The notes beneath the pieces are model-generated. The model was not told where the DNA came from, did no database searches, and saw nothing but the letters and a program-made list of their open reading frames with translations. From contig JADKJR010000007.1 in assembly GCA_016720925.1 (NCBI GenBank), positions 193,573 through 257,572 of the forward strand: a stretch of DNA of 64,000 bases. Reading direction: 5' to 3'. Made by a program: the position numbers and the translations under genes. Of this stretch, positions 33,131-41,835 are shown one piece after another; position 1 is the stretch's first letter; each line of letters starts with the position of its first letter. The stretch comes from Betaproteobacteria bacterium (lineage in GTDB: Bacteria > Pseudomonadota > Gammaproteobacteria > Burkholderiales > Usitatibacteraceae).

Positions 33131-33357
33131 TGGCCCGCCAAGCACGCATTCTCGCTTTGTCGCTGGCCACGCTGATGGTGGGCGCCTGCGGCGAAATCGA
33201 TCAGAACGCAAAATCCGAAAAAGTCTACGCCGGCAAGAAAGATACGCGCGCGGCGGACGGCACACAATTCGGCGGCGACAAGAAGAAATGGGAAGCCGCG
33301 CTTTCGCAGCGCAGCAATACCCAGAATGAGTACCTTCGCACCGATGTCAAGAAATAG
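33127..33357 (+). CDS. small formate dehydrogenase-associated lipoprotein
   Basis: A 76-residue predicted lipoprotein: signal MARQARILALSLATLMVGAC with lipobox VGAC, then a polar tail (DKKKWEAALSQRSNTQNEY). Small lipoproteins of this form occur between the beta and gamma subunit genes of related clusters. Role unknown; it may anchor or assemble the periplasmic enzyme. The ATG at 33127 overlaps the fdhB stop; ATG 33130 is equally possible. Confidence 0.75.
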   Translation: MMARQARILALSLATLMVGACGEIDQNAKSEKVYAGKKDTRAADGTQFGGDKKKWEAALSQRSNTQNEYLRTDVKK

Positions 33358-33375
33358 GAGAAGAGGGTGATGATC

Positions 33376-34467
33376 ATGAAATTCGGAAAATGTACGATGA
33401 CCTGGTTTATCGGCGCGCTGGTACTTGCATCTGGCATCACGCATGCGCAACAGCCTGCGGCGCCTGTCAATGCGCCAGTGGTAACGGCGCCTGCTGCGGC
33501 GCCATCGCCAGCCGCAGAGGTAGTCACAGCCGCGCCTGCGCTGGCTGCAGGAAGCACGGCGGCTGTCGGCTGGAACAATCCACCGAAGTGGTCAGAGGTG
33601 GAGCAGAAGGCGCAATATGCGTCCGTCGCGGGGCGCGAAACGAACGTGCTGGTCGAAGATCAGGGTCAGTGGTGGCGTGGTGTTCGCAACGGCCCCGTGA
33701 CCTTTTACGGCGGTATTTTATTGTTGATTGCGCCAGCGTTACTGCTGGTTTTTTACGCGATCAAGGGTTCCATCAAGCTGCATGGCAAACCGACCGGGCG
33801 CTTGGTTGAACGTTTCAATAGTGTCGAGCGAATGTCGCACTGGACCATGGCGCTTTCTTTCGTGGCCCTTGCCGCGACGGGCATGATTACGCTGTTCGGC
33901 AAGTACCTCTTGTTGCCAGTCCTGGGTGCACCGGCGTTCTCATGGGTCATCGCGACAGGTCTGCTGGTTCACAACTTCATCGGGCCGTTGTTCATGTTTT
34001 CGATCGTCGTGGCATTTTTCATTTACGTGAAAGATAACTTCATGACCGGCGCGGACATCGCCTGGCTGTCCAAGTTCGGCGGCATGTTGTCCGAGCATGA
34101 AGTTCCGTCCGGTCGTTTTAATGGCGGAGAGAAGGTCTGGTTCTGGCTCGGCGTTGTTTGCTTTGGTACGTTGGTAAGTGTCTCTGGCCTGATCATGCTG
34201 TTTCCCAACTGGAATACTGCGCGTGAGCTGATGGCACAGGCGAATCTGGTGCATGCGGTGGGCGCAATCCTATTTGCGTGCATGACCTTTGCACATATCT
34301 ACCTGGGAACAATTGGTACCGAAGGCGCGTTGCAAGGTATGCGTGAAGGATATGTGGATGAAACATGGGCGAAAGAACATCACGAACTTTGGTACAACGA
34401 TGTGAAGGCAGGCAAGCGTGCTGAAAAAATTGTTGGTGCCGCCCAACCCGCGGCCGGCGACGACTAA
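33376..34467 (+). CDS. fdhC: formate dehydrogenase cytochrome b556 (gamma) subunit
   Basis: A 363-residue membrane subunit with a signal peptide (ALVLASGITHA), a periplasmic Ala/Pro linker, and a soluble segment NNPPKWSEVEQKAQY. The membrane domain follows, starting with GPVTFYGGILLLIAPALLLV and including VERMSHWTMALSFVALAATG, GLLVHNFIGPLFMFS and MTFAHIYLGTIGTEGAL, with histidines placed to bind two b haems. It passes electrons to quinone. The start is ambiguous: GTG 33367, ATG 33370 or ATG 33376; I took 33376 because the AGAGG at 33362-33366 is best spaced from it. Confidence 0.93.
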   Translation: MKFGKCTMTWFIGALVLASGITHAQQPAAPVNAPVVTAPAAAPSPAAEVVTAAPALAAGSTAAVGWNNPPKWSEVEQKAQYASVAGRETNVLVEDQGQWWRGVRNGPVTFYGGILLLIAPALLLVFYAIKGSIKLHGKPTGRLVERFNSVERMSHWTMALSFVALAATGMITLFGKYLLLPVLGAPAFSWVIATGLLVHNFIGPLFMFSIVVAFFIYVKDNFMTGADIAWLSKFGGMLSEHEVPSGRFNGGEKVWFWLGVVCFGTLVSVSGLIMLFPNWNTARELMAQANLVHAVGAILFACMTFAHIYLGTIGTEGALQGMREGYVDETWAKEHHELWYNDVKAGKRAEKIVGAAQPAAGDD

Positions 34468-34478
34468 CGGAGATGATG

Positions 34479-34802
34479 ATGAAAATTTCACAATTCGTGT
34501 TGGCATTTGGCATCGCAACAATCGGCACGTCTGCATTGGCTAAAATTCCCCCAGCACCTCCGCCGGATCCTGCCGTTGCCGCAGCCAAGGCTGAGAAAGA
34601 CAAGGCCGCCGCAGACAAGGCCAAGGCACTGCAGGCGGCTTCCGAGGACAAGGCCGTGCAAAATTTTCAGGCGAACATGAAGAAAGCAGGCAAACCGATT
34701 CCAAAGCCAACCGCGATCATCGTTGCGGCGGCTCCGGCGCCGGCCGTTCCCCCGGCTAAGGGCGCTGCGCCCGCAAAAGATGCCAAACCGGCCAAAAAGT
34801 AG
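34479..34802 (+). CDS. hypothetical exported Ala/Lys/Pro-rich small protein
   Basis: A protein of about 107 residues with a signal peptide (MKISQFVLAFGIATIGTSALA) followed by low-complexity sequence: a predicted helix rich in Ala and Lys (AAAKAEKDKAAADKAKALQA) and a Pro/Ala/Lys tail. No domain recognised. It follows the gamma subunit by 11 bp with GGAG just upstream, so it is probably the last gene of the formate dehydrogenase operon. Three consecutive ATG codons (34473, 34476, 34479) could start it. Confidence 0.7.
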   Translation: MKISQFVLAFGIATIGTSALAKIPPAPPPDPAVAAAKAEKDKAAADKAKALQAASEDKAVQNFQANMKKAGKPIPKPTAIIVAAAPAPAVPPAKGAAPAKDAKPAKK

Positions 34803-34830
34803 TCCGCATCGACCCAATCAGGAGATTTGC

Positions 34831-35349
34831 TTGAATCATAAAATACTTGGCATTACGGTCGCGTCGGTGCTCGCCGCATGTGCGCATGTGGGCGCATCCG
34901 GTCCGATAGCGTTGGCAAAGCTTGAATCGACCAAAGGAAACACGGCAACGGGTACGGTTACCTTCACGCAAGTCGGCGACAAGGTCCGAGTCGAGGCGAA
35001 TCTGAGTGGACTAAAGCCCAACGCCGAACATGGCTTCCACATTCACGAAAAAGGCGATTGCAGCTCCGGTGATGGCATGAGTACGGGTGGACATTTCAAT
35101 CCGCTCGGCAAGCCCCACGGCGCGCACGAGGGAATGGAGCGCCATGCGGGTGATCTGCCCGCGCTGAAAGCCGATGCCGCCGGTCATGCAAAAATGTCAG
35201 TGATGATGGATGTAATCACCGTGTCGCCAGGAGCCACCAGCGTAATCGGCCGGGGCATGATCGTGCATCGCGATGCTGACGATTACAAAACCCAGCCTAC
35301 CGGCAATGCCGGGCCACGTATCGCGTGCGCGGTGATTCAGGCCGGATAA
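34831..35349 (+). CDS. sodC: Cu-Zn superoxide dismutase, lipoprotein-type
   Basis: A 172-residue periplasmic superoxide dismutase. Metal ligands lie in GFHIHEKGDCSSG, GGHFNPLGKPHG, RHAGDLPAL and IGRGMIVHRDADDY; the disulfide is formed by the Cys of GDCSSG and that of RIACAVIQAG. The TTG at 34831, preceded by AGGAGA, gives the N-terminus NHKILGITVASVLAACAH with lipobox LAAC. A GTG or ATG start is not available without running into the previous gene. It may be cotranscribed with the formate dehydrogenase operon (28 bp gap); a terminator follows. Confidence 0.93.
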   Translation: MNHKILGITVASVLAACAHVGASGPIALAKLESTKGNTATGTVTFTQVGDKVRVEANLSGLKPNAEHGFHIHEKGDCSSGDGMSTGGHFNPLGKPHGAHEGMERHAGDLPALKADAAGHAKMSVMMDVITVSPGATSVIGRGMIVHRDADDYKTQPTGNAGPRIACAVIQAG

Positions 35350-35384
35350 GCCACGTTATAAATGCGTCGCATGCAATAATTCAA

Positions 35385-35405
35385 ACGGGCACCACGAGTG
35401 CCCGT
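35385..35405 (+). terminator. intrinsic terminator after sodC
   Basis: Stem ACGGGCAC / GTGCCCGT with loop CACGA, followed by TACTTTTTC. It lies 36 bp after the sodC stop and separates the sodC and sodB transcripts. Confidence 0.8.
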
Positions 35406-35506
35406 TACTTTTTCAGTGTTATTGAAAAGAAACTATCATGGCTGGCCCGGCAAAAAACTGCGAAAATGTTGTTCACATTTCTTCAGCGGGCTTGCGAAAT
35501 TCTCGT

Positions 35507-35535
35507 TTGAGCCCATCTGCAATCTGTCGTATTAC
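35507..35535 (+). promoter_or_regulatory. sigma-70 promoter candidate for sodB
   Basis: TTGAGC (35507-35512), a 17-bp spacer and TATTAC (35530-35535) lie 22 bp before the sodB start, with ACAGGAG as ribosome site. Spacing is ideal and both hexamers match the consensus in at least four positions. Confidence 0.55.
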
Positions 35536-35556
35536 ACATTACCTACAGGAGTCGCC

Positions 35557-36153
35557 ATGACCGTTTTCGCCCAAGTCCCATTGCCCTACGCAAAGGATGC
35601 GCTTGTACCGCATGTTTCCGCCGAAACCATTGATTTTCATTATGGCAAGCACCACGCCACCTATGTAACCAACCTGAATAACCTGGCCAAGGGCACTGAA
35701 TTCGAGAACCTGACGCTGGAAGAAGTGGTACGGAAAGCACCCGCAGGGCCGATCTTCAATAACGCCGCCCAAATCTGGAACCACGATTTCTATTTTCTCG
35801 GTTTCAAGCCGGCGTCGCAGGGCGGTGGTGGAAAGCCCTCAGGCGCGCTGGCTGCGGCGATCGACAAGCAGTTTGGGTCATTTGAGGAATTCCAGAAACA
35901 GTTTGACGCGAAAGCCGCTGGCACATTCGGCTCCGGCTGGGCGTGGCTGTGCAAGAAAGCGGATGGTTCGCTATCGTTGGAAAGCACCAGCAATGCCGCC
36001 ACCCCGCTCACGCAGGGCCTGACCCCGCTACTGACGTGCGACGTATGGGAGCACGCCTACTACATCGACTATCGCAATAGCCGCCCGAATTACCTCAAGG
36101 GCTTCTGGGCAATCGTAAACTGGGAATTCGTTGCCGCAAATTTCGCAAAGTAA
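35557..36153 (+). CDS. sodB: iron superoxide dismutase
   Basis: A 198-residue cytoplasmic Fe/Mn-type superoxide dismutase of typical length. Metal ligands are His28 (FHYGKHHATYV), His76 (IWNHDFYF), Asp162 and His166 (CDVWEHAYYIDY). FGSGWAWL and the AQIWNHDFYF region favour the iron form. The frame is open upstream to 35398, but the ATG at 35557 starts the conserved protein and has a ribosome site and promoter. It is separated from sodC by a terminator. Confidence 0.96.
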   Translation: MTVFAQVPLPYAKDALVPHVSAETIDFHYGKHHATYVTNLNNLAKGTEFENLTLEEVVRKAPAGPIFNNAAQIWNHDFYFLGFKPASQGGGGKPSGALAAAIDKQFGSFEEFQKQFDAKAAGTFGSGWAWLCKKADGSLSLESTSNAATPLTQGLTPLLTCDVWEHAYYIDYRNSRPNYLKGFWAIVNWEFVAANFAK

Positions 36154-36931
36154 CGGCTCCATATTCAGAGGTGCCGGCGTAGCCGCAATGGCGCTCGCGT
36201 TTGCCGGCTGCGCCACGTTTCCGTCGGAAAGTGTAAACGGCCATCGGTACGATGGCGTGGCGACGTTCTCCGAAGCCGCGCCGGGCGGAGAATTGCCCGG
36301 TGGCTGGCAACCCTGGATACTCTCGCGCTTCAAACGCAATACCGAGTACCGCCTGGTCAAGGATGAGGATGGCATGACGGTGGTGCGGGCTGATGCCGAT
36401 CAATCAGCTTCCGGCATTATCCGGGAGCTCGATATTGACGTGAACCAGACGCCGCGGCTCACGTGGCGTTGGCGGGTGCCGGCGCTGATCAAAAGCGCTG
36501 ACAACACTGACCACAATCGCGATGATTCGCCGGTACGCGTGATCTTGACCTTTGATGGTGACCACAGCAAGCTGGATGTCGAGGAGCGCGCAATTGCGGG
36601 ACGCGTGAAAGCCTTGACTGGCAGGGAAATGCCTTACGCCACCATCATGTATATCTGGGAAAATCATCGCCCGGTCAACGACATCATTGAAAGCAAGCAC
36701 ACTAGCCGCGTTCAAATGGTAGTGGTGGAGAGCGGAATCTCAAGATCGGGCCGCTGGCTTTCGTTTGCACGCAATGTGGCCGACGACTATCGACGCATAT
36801 ATGGCGAGGCGCCTGGGCGCATTCGTGGCATCGGCCTCATGACCGATACCGACAACACTGGCGAAAGAACTCGTGCCTACTACGGGGATATCAATTTCTC
36901 CGCCATTCCGCCGCCCAATCCGGCGCGATAG
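36131..36931 (+). CDS. DUF3047 family protein, probable lipoprotein
   Basis: A protein of up to 266 residues of the DUF3047 family (WQPWILSRFKRNTEYRLVKD, TWRWRVPALIKSADN, KTSRVQMVVVESG-like and RNVADDYRRIYGEAP blocks). The N-terminus carries the lipobox FAGC (MALAFAGCATFP). The TTG at 36131 overlaps the sodB end and gives an Arg before the hydrophobic segment; ATG 36188 gives a very short signal, so the start is uncertain. Members are predicted exported beta-sandwich proteins without known function. Confidence 0.78.
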   Translation: MPQISQSNGSIFRGAGVAAMALAFAGCATFPSESVNGHRYDGVATFSEAAPGGELPGGWQPWILSRFKRNTEYRLVKDEDGMTVVRADADQSASGIIRELDIDVNQTPRLTWRWRVPALIKSADNTDHNRDDSPVRVILTFDGDHSKLDVEERAIAGRVKALTGREMPYATIMYIWENHRPVNDIIESKHTSRVQMVVVESGISRSGRWLSFARNVADDYRRIYGEAPGRIRGIGLMTDTDNTGERTRAYYGDINFSAIPPPNPAR

Positions 36932-36949
36932 CCGACAAAGGATGACCAC

Positions 36950-37489
36950 ATGACGCAAGCAGAAACCATCACATTGGGCGGCGGCTGTTTTTGGTGTGTA
37001 GAAGCCGTTTTCGATGACCTGCGCGGGGTCGAGGATGTCGTCTCTGGCTACATGGGCGGCGCTACAGCCAACCCGACCTATGAAGATATCGGCGGTGGTC
37101 GGACCGGTCATGCCGAAGTGATTCAGGTCATGTTCGATCCGTCGGTTATTTCTTTCCGCGAGATCCTGGAAGTGTTCTTCGCGGTTCACGATCCGACGAC
37201 GCTGAACCGCCAAGGCAATGACGCCGGCACGCAGTATCGATCGGTAATTTTTTATCATACTGCCGAGCAGAAAGAGATCGCCGAACGGGTGATTCAATCT
37301 GTCGGGGGCGGCAAGGTGTGGGACGATCCTGTCGTGACTGAAGTCGCACCGGCGGGAGTGTTTTATCCCGCCGAAGACTATCATCAGGAGTTCTTCAAAC
37401 GTAACCCGCATCAGGGCTATTGCATGGCGGTGGTGTCACCGAAATTAAGCAAGTTTCGGAAAAATTTCACCTCGAAACTGAAAACTTGA
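36950..37489 (+). CDS. msrA: peptide methionine sulfoxide reductase A (cytoplasmic)
   Basis: A 179-residue MsrA that repairs methionine-S-sulfoxide. The nucleophile is Cys13 in GGGCFWCVEAVF; GGGRTGHAEVIQVMFDP, NDAGTQYRSVIFYH and FYPAEDYHQEFFKRNP are family blocks. No signal peptide is present, unlike the second copy at 59.8 kb. It follows two superoxide dismutases, giving a short oxidative-stress stretch. The TGA stop forms the edge of palindrome copy E. Confidence 0.95.
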   Translation: MTQAETITLGGGCFWCVEAVFDDLRGVEDVVSGYMGGATANPTYEDIGGGRTGHAEVIQVMFDPSVISFREILEVFFAVHDPTTLNRQGNDAGTQYRSVIFYHTAEQKEIAERVIQSVGGGKVWDDPVVTEVAPAGVFYPAEDYHQEFFKRNPHQGYCMAVVSPKLSKFRKNFTSKLKT

Positions 37490-37555
37490 AAGCGCCATTT
37501 GGCGAGGCGTTTCAAGCATTTATGCCCGGAAAGCCCCGCCAGTTCTTGTGCTTTT
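37488..37555. repeat. dispersed palindrome family, copy E
   Basis: Left arm AAAGCGCCATTTGGCGAGGC and right arm CCCGGAAAGCCCCGCC plus AGTTCTTGTGCTTTT pair around GCATTTATG. Its left arm uses CGCCATTTGGCG instead of CTAGCACTGGCG, a variant shared with copy H. It sits at the msrA stop, between convergent genes. Confidence 0.75.
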
Positions 37556-37631
37556 ACATTTCGCGCTAAATTTCACACAGAAACACTATAACAAGTGCGG
37601 CGCTTGTTCACGTTGCTGGCCGAACAAAACC

Positions 37632-38402
37632 TCAAGGCGCGGCGCCTAGCCGCTTCACGCTTCCTGATCCAGCAAACGATTTGCTGACCTTGGGATCGCC
37701 ATAATATTTGACGTCGCCTGACCCGGCCACACTGACCTTGAGGCTGTCTGTGGCCCAGATGGTGGCATCGCCGGAACCCGCCACCGACACCTTTACGGCA
37801 TTGGCCTCGAGATTGCCAATCTTGATGTTACCCGATCCGGCAATGTCGGTCTCGACGGTTTTTGCCTTGCCACCGGCAGAAAAATTCCCACTGCCCGCGA
37901 TGGAGACCGTTAACGAATCAACGTCTAGCCGGGTGATATTCACGTCACCTGAGCCGGCAATGCCGGCCTTCAACGTCGCCGACTGCAATTGCGCGGCATG
38001 CAAGTCCCCCGATCCCGCCACTGACAATCCTTCAACGGTTTTGACATTGACGACCAGTCTCAGCAGCTTGGTGCTGACAGATATGTTCTTCTCGGCAAAG
38101 TGTATTTTGAGTTCGCCATTCCTGACCGCGGTCTCAACCAACGGCACGATATTGTCATCACCCTCGATGGTGATTCCTTCAGTGTTGCCCTGAATTAATT
38201 CAACCTTGGCTGGTATGGAGAGCGCGATTTTGTTGAATTCGGTGACGTTACGCGTCTCGATTTTCATGACGCCCGAACCCCTCACTGTCTTGCCGCCCCA
38301 GAGCACGTTCCAATCCCAGGCGTGTGCGGTGGGGACCATCGCAACCAGGCCGGCACATGCCAGGGTCCCGCCGAGACGCTTCAGTTTCTCGAGATTACTC
38401 AT
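37632..38402 (-). CDS. DUF2807 (GIN domain) exported protein
   Basis: A 256-residue protein with a signal peptide (residues 1-28, ending PTAHA) and a right-handed beta-helix of the GIN/DUF2807 type, seen as about ten repeats of VAGSGD/IAGSGN spaced roughly 20 residues apart. Members are called putative autotransporter adhesin heads, but no translocator domain is present here and the function is unknown. It is a single gene 60 bp after the purK stop on the same strand, preceded by its own likely promoter region. Confidence 0.85.
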   Translation of the reverse strand: MSNLEKLKRLGGTLACAGLVAMVPTAHAWDWNVLWGGKTVRGSGVMKIETRNVTEFNKIALSIPAKVELIQGNTEGITIEGDDNIVPLVETAVRNGELKIHFAEKNISVSTKLLRLVVNVKTVEGLSVAGSGDLHAAQLQSATLKAGIAGSGDVNITRLDVDSLTVSIAGSGNFSAGGKAKTVETDIAGSGNIKIGNLEANAVKVSVAGSGDATIWATDSLKVSVAGSGDVKYYGDPKVSKSFAGSGSVKRLGAAP

Positions 38403-38462
38403 GGTCAGACTCCGGTATAGAAGGATATTGACCCTTTGACGCGACGACCCAGGCGTTTGGAT

Positions 38463-39614
38463 TTATGAGTTTGCAAGGTCACGCTTGATTTGCAGCGCGA
38501 TCTCCAGCGCCCGCTCCAGATTCGCGTCGCAGACTGTGACGTGTCCCATCTTCCGGCCTGGCCGTGCGGTGCGCTTGCCATAAAGATGCAGATGCGCGCC
38601 GGGATGCTTCAGAACGTGCTGCCAGTCCGGTGCGATTTCGTGATGGTCGCCCCGCCAGCAGTCGCCCAGCAAATTCAGCATCACGGCCGGTGTGTGCTGG
38701 GACGTATCACCAAGTGGCAGATCGCACAGAACGCGCACCTGCTGTTCAAACTGCGAGGTACGGCAAGCGTCGATAGTGAAATGTCCGCTGTTGTGGGGGC
38801 GTGGGGCGATTTCATTGATCAGCAGGCCACTTTGCTCGTTGCCGGCAATGACAAAAAACTCTACTGCCATCACACCAACGTATTCAAGCTTGTCAGCAAG
38901 GCGCGCAGCGATGTCAAACGCGGCTGCACCCAGAGCGTCAGCGACCCTTGCAGGCGCAATTGTGATGTCGAGAATACCGCGGACGTGCTGATTTTCCGCG
39001 ACCGGGAAAAGGGCGACTTTGCCGTTCGCCGCTCTTGCAAGAATGACCGACAGCTCTTGCTCAAGGGGCAGAAATTCTTCGAGTATGCACAGTGCGCCGT
39101 TCCAGGCAAAAAACGTTGCATCAAGATCGGCACGGGAGCTGATTCTGGCCTGCCCTTTGCCGTCATAACCAAAACGCGCCGTCTTGAGCACAGCCGGCAA
39201 TTTCACGTGTTTCAGCGCGGCATCGAAATCCCCCGCGGAACGAATCACCGCGAACGGGCCGACCGGAAAGCCATTTGACTGAAAGAAACGCTTTTCGACA
39301 CTCCTGTCCTGAGCGATGGCCACCGCGTTGCCGCTGGGACGAACGGTCGTGTGAAGCGCAAGTTCAATTAACGCCGCGGCAGGTGCATTCTCGAATTCAG
39401 TCGTGACGGCTGCGCAGGTTTTCGCCATTTCTTCCAGCGAAATCGGATGCGTGTAAGCGGTGTTGAGATGTCCGGTGGCAAACTCAGCCGCTGGCGACAG
39501 CGGGTCGGGATCGAGTACCGTGACGCGGTAATCCAGATTACGTGCGGCCATGGTAAACATGCGACCGAGCTGGCCACCACCCACCAGTCCGAGTGTTTCA
39601 CCCGGGAGGATCAC
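38463..39614 (-). CDS. purK: 5-(carboxyamino)imidazole ribonucleotide synthase PurK
   Basis: A 383-residue ATP-grasp enzyme of purine synthesis that carboxylates AIR using bicarbonate and ATP. GLVGGGQLGRMFTMAARNL is the N-terminal start; AVLKTARFGYDGKGQARI, LCILEEFLPLEQELSVIL and LINEIAPRPHNSGHFTIDAC are ATP-grasp motifs. It overlaps purE by 4 bp and is the last gene of a long minus-strand run that begins with arnT. Confidence 0.96.
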   Translation of the reverse strand: MILPGETLGLVGGGQLGRMFTMAARNLDYRVTVLDPDPLSPAAEFATGHLNTAYTHPISLEEMAKTCAAVTTEFENAPAAALIELALHTTVRPSGNAVAIAQDRSVEKRFFQSNGFPVGPFAVIRSAGDFDAALKHVKLPAVLKTARFGYDGKGQARISSRADLDATFFAWNGALCILEEFLPLEQELSVILARAANGKVALFPVAENQHVRGILDITIAPARVADALGAAAFDIAARLADKLEYVGVMAVEFFVIAGNEQSGLLINEIAPRPHNSGHFTIDACRTSQFEQQVRVLCDLPLGDTSQHTPAVMLNLLGDCWRGDHHEIAPDWQHVLKHPGAHLHLYGKRTARPGRKMGHVTVCDANLERALEIALQIKRDLANS

Positions 39615-40120
39615 AGGATGTCGGGCAACTGCATCGCAGCCACCATTTCTTTGAGGCTGTCCCGGTAGTCCGCGAGTTTGTTGACAAGAGTAGGATCGCC
39701 ATTGGCCAGCAGGCTTACGGCAAAAAGGGCAGCATTCGCGGCGCCGGCCTCGCCGATGGCAAAAGTTGCAACCGGCACGCCCTTGGGCATTTGCACAATC
39801 GAATATAGCGAGTCCTGCCCGGCAAGGTGCTTTGAAGGCACCGGCACACCCAGCACCGGCAGGGTGGTCTTACTGGCGATCATGCCGGGAAGGTGCGCGG
39901 CACCGCCGGCACCGGCAATGATGCACTTGAGCCCGCGCTCGCGCGCCGATTCCGCATATTCGAACATGGCATCGGGCGTACGGTGGGCGGACACCACTTT
40001 GTGCTCGAAAAGAACACCGAAGTCTTTCAACACCTTTGCCGCGTGCTGCATGACTTCCCAGTCAGATTGGGACCCCATTACGACACCAACGATCGCTTCA
40101 TTCAATTCGGTCATGATCAA
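39611..40120 (-). CDS. purE: N5-carboxyaminoimidazole ribonucleotide mutase PurE
   Basis: A 169-residue class I PurE. VVMGSQSDWEVMQHA and SAHRTPDAMFEYAESA form the active site with the catalytic His; AGAGGAAHLPGMIASKTTLP and GVPVPSKHLAGQDSL follow. It directly precedes purK in purine synthesis. Its ATG overlaps the stop of the ArnA-type dehydrogenase gene upstream, so a purine gene pair is translationally coupled to lipid A modification genes. Confidence 0.95.
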   Translation of the reverse strand: MIMTELNEAIVGVVMGSQSDWEVMQHAAKVLKDFGVLFEHKVVSAHRTPDAMFEYAESARERGLKCIIAGAGGAAHLPGMIASKTTLPVLGVPVPSKHLAGQDSLYSIVQMPKGVPVATFAIGEAGAANAALFAVSLLANGDPTLVNKLADYRDSLKEMVAAMQLPDIL

Positions 40121-41160
40121 TCCACCAAGTGCCGGGCTTCATCAAGTTCTTTTCGATACGAGTCAAATATACCTTTCAGTGCCTCCTGCATGCCAATTTG
40201 CGGCGCCCAATTCAGATCCTTCATTGTATTTTCGATTTTTGGAACGCGATTCTGCACGTCCTGGTAGCCCTTGCCGTAATACTCAGCCGAGGTGGTTTCC
40301 ACCAGTTTCACCTTCGCGGCAGCGTCCCTGTATTCCGGATACGTTGCAGCCAAATCCAGCATCATGGTCGCCAATTCACGCACGGAGAAATTGTTTTTCG
40401 GATTGCCAACGTTGTAAATCTGCCCGGTCGCGACATTGTTTTCATTGCCGATGATTTTCATCAGCGCCGCAATGCCATCATCCACATAGGTGAAGGCACG
40501 CTTCTGCTGGCCGCCATCGACCAGCTTTATCGCCTCGCCACGGACGATATGGCCAAAGAATTGTGTAATTACGCGGCTGGAGCCTTCTTTCGCGGTATGG
40601 ATGCTGTCCAGTCCCGCGCCAATCCAGTTGAACGGCCGGAACAACGTGAAATCAAGTTCGTCGCGTGATCCATAGGCGAAAATGACCCGATCCATCAACT
40701 GCTTGGAGCAGGAGTAAATCCAGCGCTGCATCTCAATCGGACCGAGCACGAGGTTGGAGCAATGTGGATCGAATTCCTCATCCGCGCACATACCGTAGAC
40801 CTCGGAGGTCGACGGAAAAATGATGCGCTTGCGATATTTGACGCAGGAGCGAACGAACGGCAAATTCGCCTCAAAATCCAGCTCAAAGACCCGCAGTGGA
40901 TCCTTGACATAAGTTGCCGGTGTGGCGATCGCCACCAGCGGCAGCACAACATCGCATTTCTTGATGTGATATTCGATCCATTCCTTGTTGATGGTGATAT
41001 CGCCTTCAAAGAAATGAAAACGAGGATTATCCAGGAACGGCTGCACCCGCTCGCTGTTCATGTCCATGCCATAGACGTCCCAGTCGGTGGTCGCAAGGAT
41101 GCGCTTGGAAAGGTGGTGGCCGATAAAGCCATTGACACCGAGGATGAGGATTTTTTTCAT
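40117..41160 (-). CDS. arnA: UDP-glucuronic acid decarboxylase, ArnA C-terminal type
   Basis: A 347-residue short-chain dehydrogenase matching the C-terminal half of E. coli ArnA, which oxidises and decarboxylates UDP-glucuronate to UDP-Ara4-keto. The NAD site is LILGVNGFIGHHLSKRIL; catalytic residues lie in FPSTSEVYGM and IYSCSKQLMDRVI (YxxxK); LFRPFNWIGAGLDSIHTAKE and SSRVITQFFGHIVRGE fit the family. In enterobacteria it is fused to a formyltransferase; here the two halves are separate genes with a membrane-protein gene between them. Confidence 0.92.
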   Translation of the reverse strand: MKKILILGVNGFIGHHLSKRILATTDWDVYGMDMNSERVQPFLDNPRFHFFEGDITINKEWIEYHIKKCDVVLPLVAIATPATYVKDPLRVFELDFEANLPFVRSCVKYRKRIIFPSTSEVYGMCADEEFDPHCSNLVLGPIEMQRWIYSCSKQLMDRVIFAYGSRDELDFTLFRPFNWIGAGLDSIHTAKEGSSRVITQFFGHIVRGEAIKLVDGGQQKRAFTYVDDGIAALMKIIGNENNVATGQIYNVGNPKNNFSVRELATMMLDLAATYPEYRDAAAKVKLVETTSAEYYGKGYQDVQNRVPKIENTMKDLNWAPQIGMQEALKGIFDSYRKELDEARHLVD

Positions 41161-41166
41161 GGAGTT

Positions 41167-41835
41167 TTATACACTTTGAATGGCTGATTGTTTAATGGCG
41201 GATTCGCGGGCTTCGACACGCCGACCGATCATGCCGAATACGATCATGAGCATAAAGGCGGTATTGCCGATTGCGCCCCAGCCTGGCAACGCCCATGTAA
41301 TCACAATGGCAGTCAGGGCGACAGCAATCAACCCGGAGGTACGTATCCGCGCTCCCTTGAACACACCGATCGGCATCGGTGTGCCGCAGAGTTCGGGATG
41401 ACGGTACACATAGCGGCTCTTGAGCAAGGCCACCCCGCCAAGCAACATCATGTTGACCGAATAGAAGATTTGCGAAGACAGCAGGCCAGCATGCTCGCCT
41501 GCCAGCGCTGACGAAAATGGCATGAGGCTAACGCAGGCGAGGTAGTAAATTGTCAGCCATGAAAGCTTCGCATCAACGCGGTGCACGAAGTGAAAAAAAC
41601 GATGGTGGCTCACCCAAAAGATCGCCAACACGAAAAAGCTGATTAACCAGGCGATAAACTTGGGAATGAGATGCCCAAGCGCGCCCAGAAATTGCGCTTC
41701 TGTCCGGGGGTGGGCCATTTCAGGAATCTTAAGCTCAATGACTAGCAGGGTCATAGCGACGGCGAAAATACCGTCGGTCAAGGCTTCCAACCGATGCTTG
41801 GTCACACAAAATGTGCCTGCTGCCGAATCACTCAT
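41167..41835 (-). CDS. TMEM175-like (DUF1211) membrane protein
   Basis: A 222-residue protein with about six hydrophobic segments. RLEALTDGIFAVAMTLLVIE is the signature of the TMEM175/DUF1211 potassium channel family; FWVSHHRFFHFVHRVDAKL is typical of its first repeat. The start at 41835 (MSDSAAGTF) shares one base with the stop of the formyltransferase gene, and the frame upstream of it overlaps that gene. It lies between the two halves of a split ArnA, inside an overlapping operon. Whether it conducts ions or helps lipid A modification is unknown. Confidence 0.82.
   Translation of the reverse strand: MSDSAAGTFCVTKHRLEALTDGIFAVAMTLLVIELKIPEMAHPRTEAQFLGALGHLIPKFIAWLISFFVLAIFWVSHHRFFHFVHRVDAKLSWLTIYYLACVSLMPFSSALAGEHAGLLSSQIFYSVNMMLLGGVALLKSRYVYRHPELCGTPMPIGVFKGARIRTSGLIAVALTAIVITWALPGWGAIGNTAFMLMIVFGMIGRRVEARESAIKQSAIQSV

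Noticed and set aside
37632..38402. Tandem DNA repeat in the DUF2807 gene
   Set aside because: The repeated VAGSGD motif is the normal protein fold of the family; the DNA copies differ too much to be a recent tandem array.
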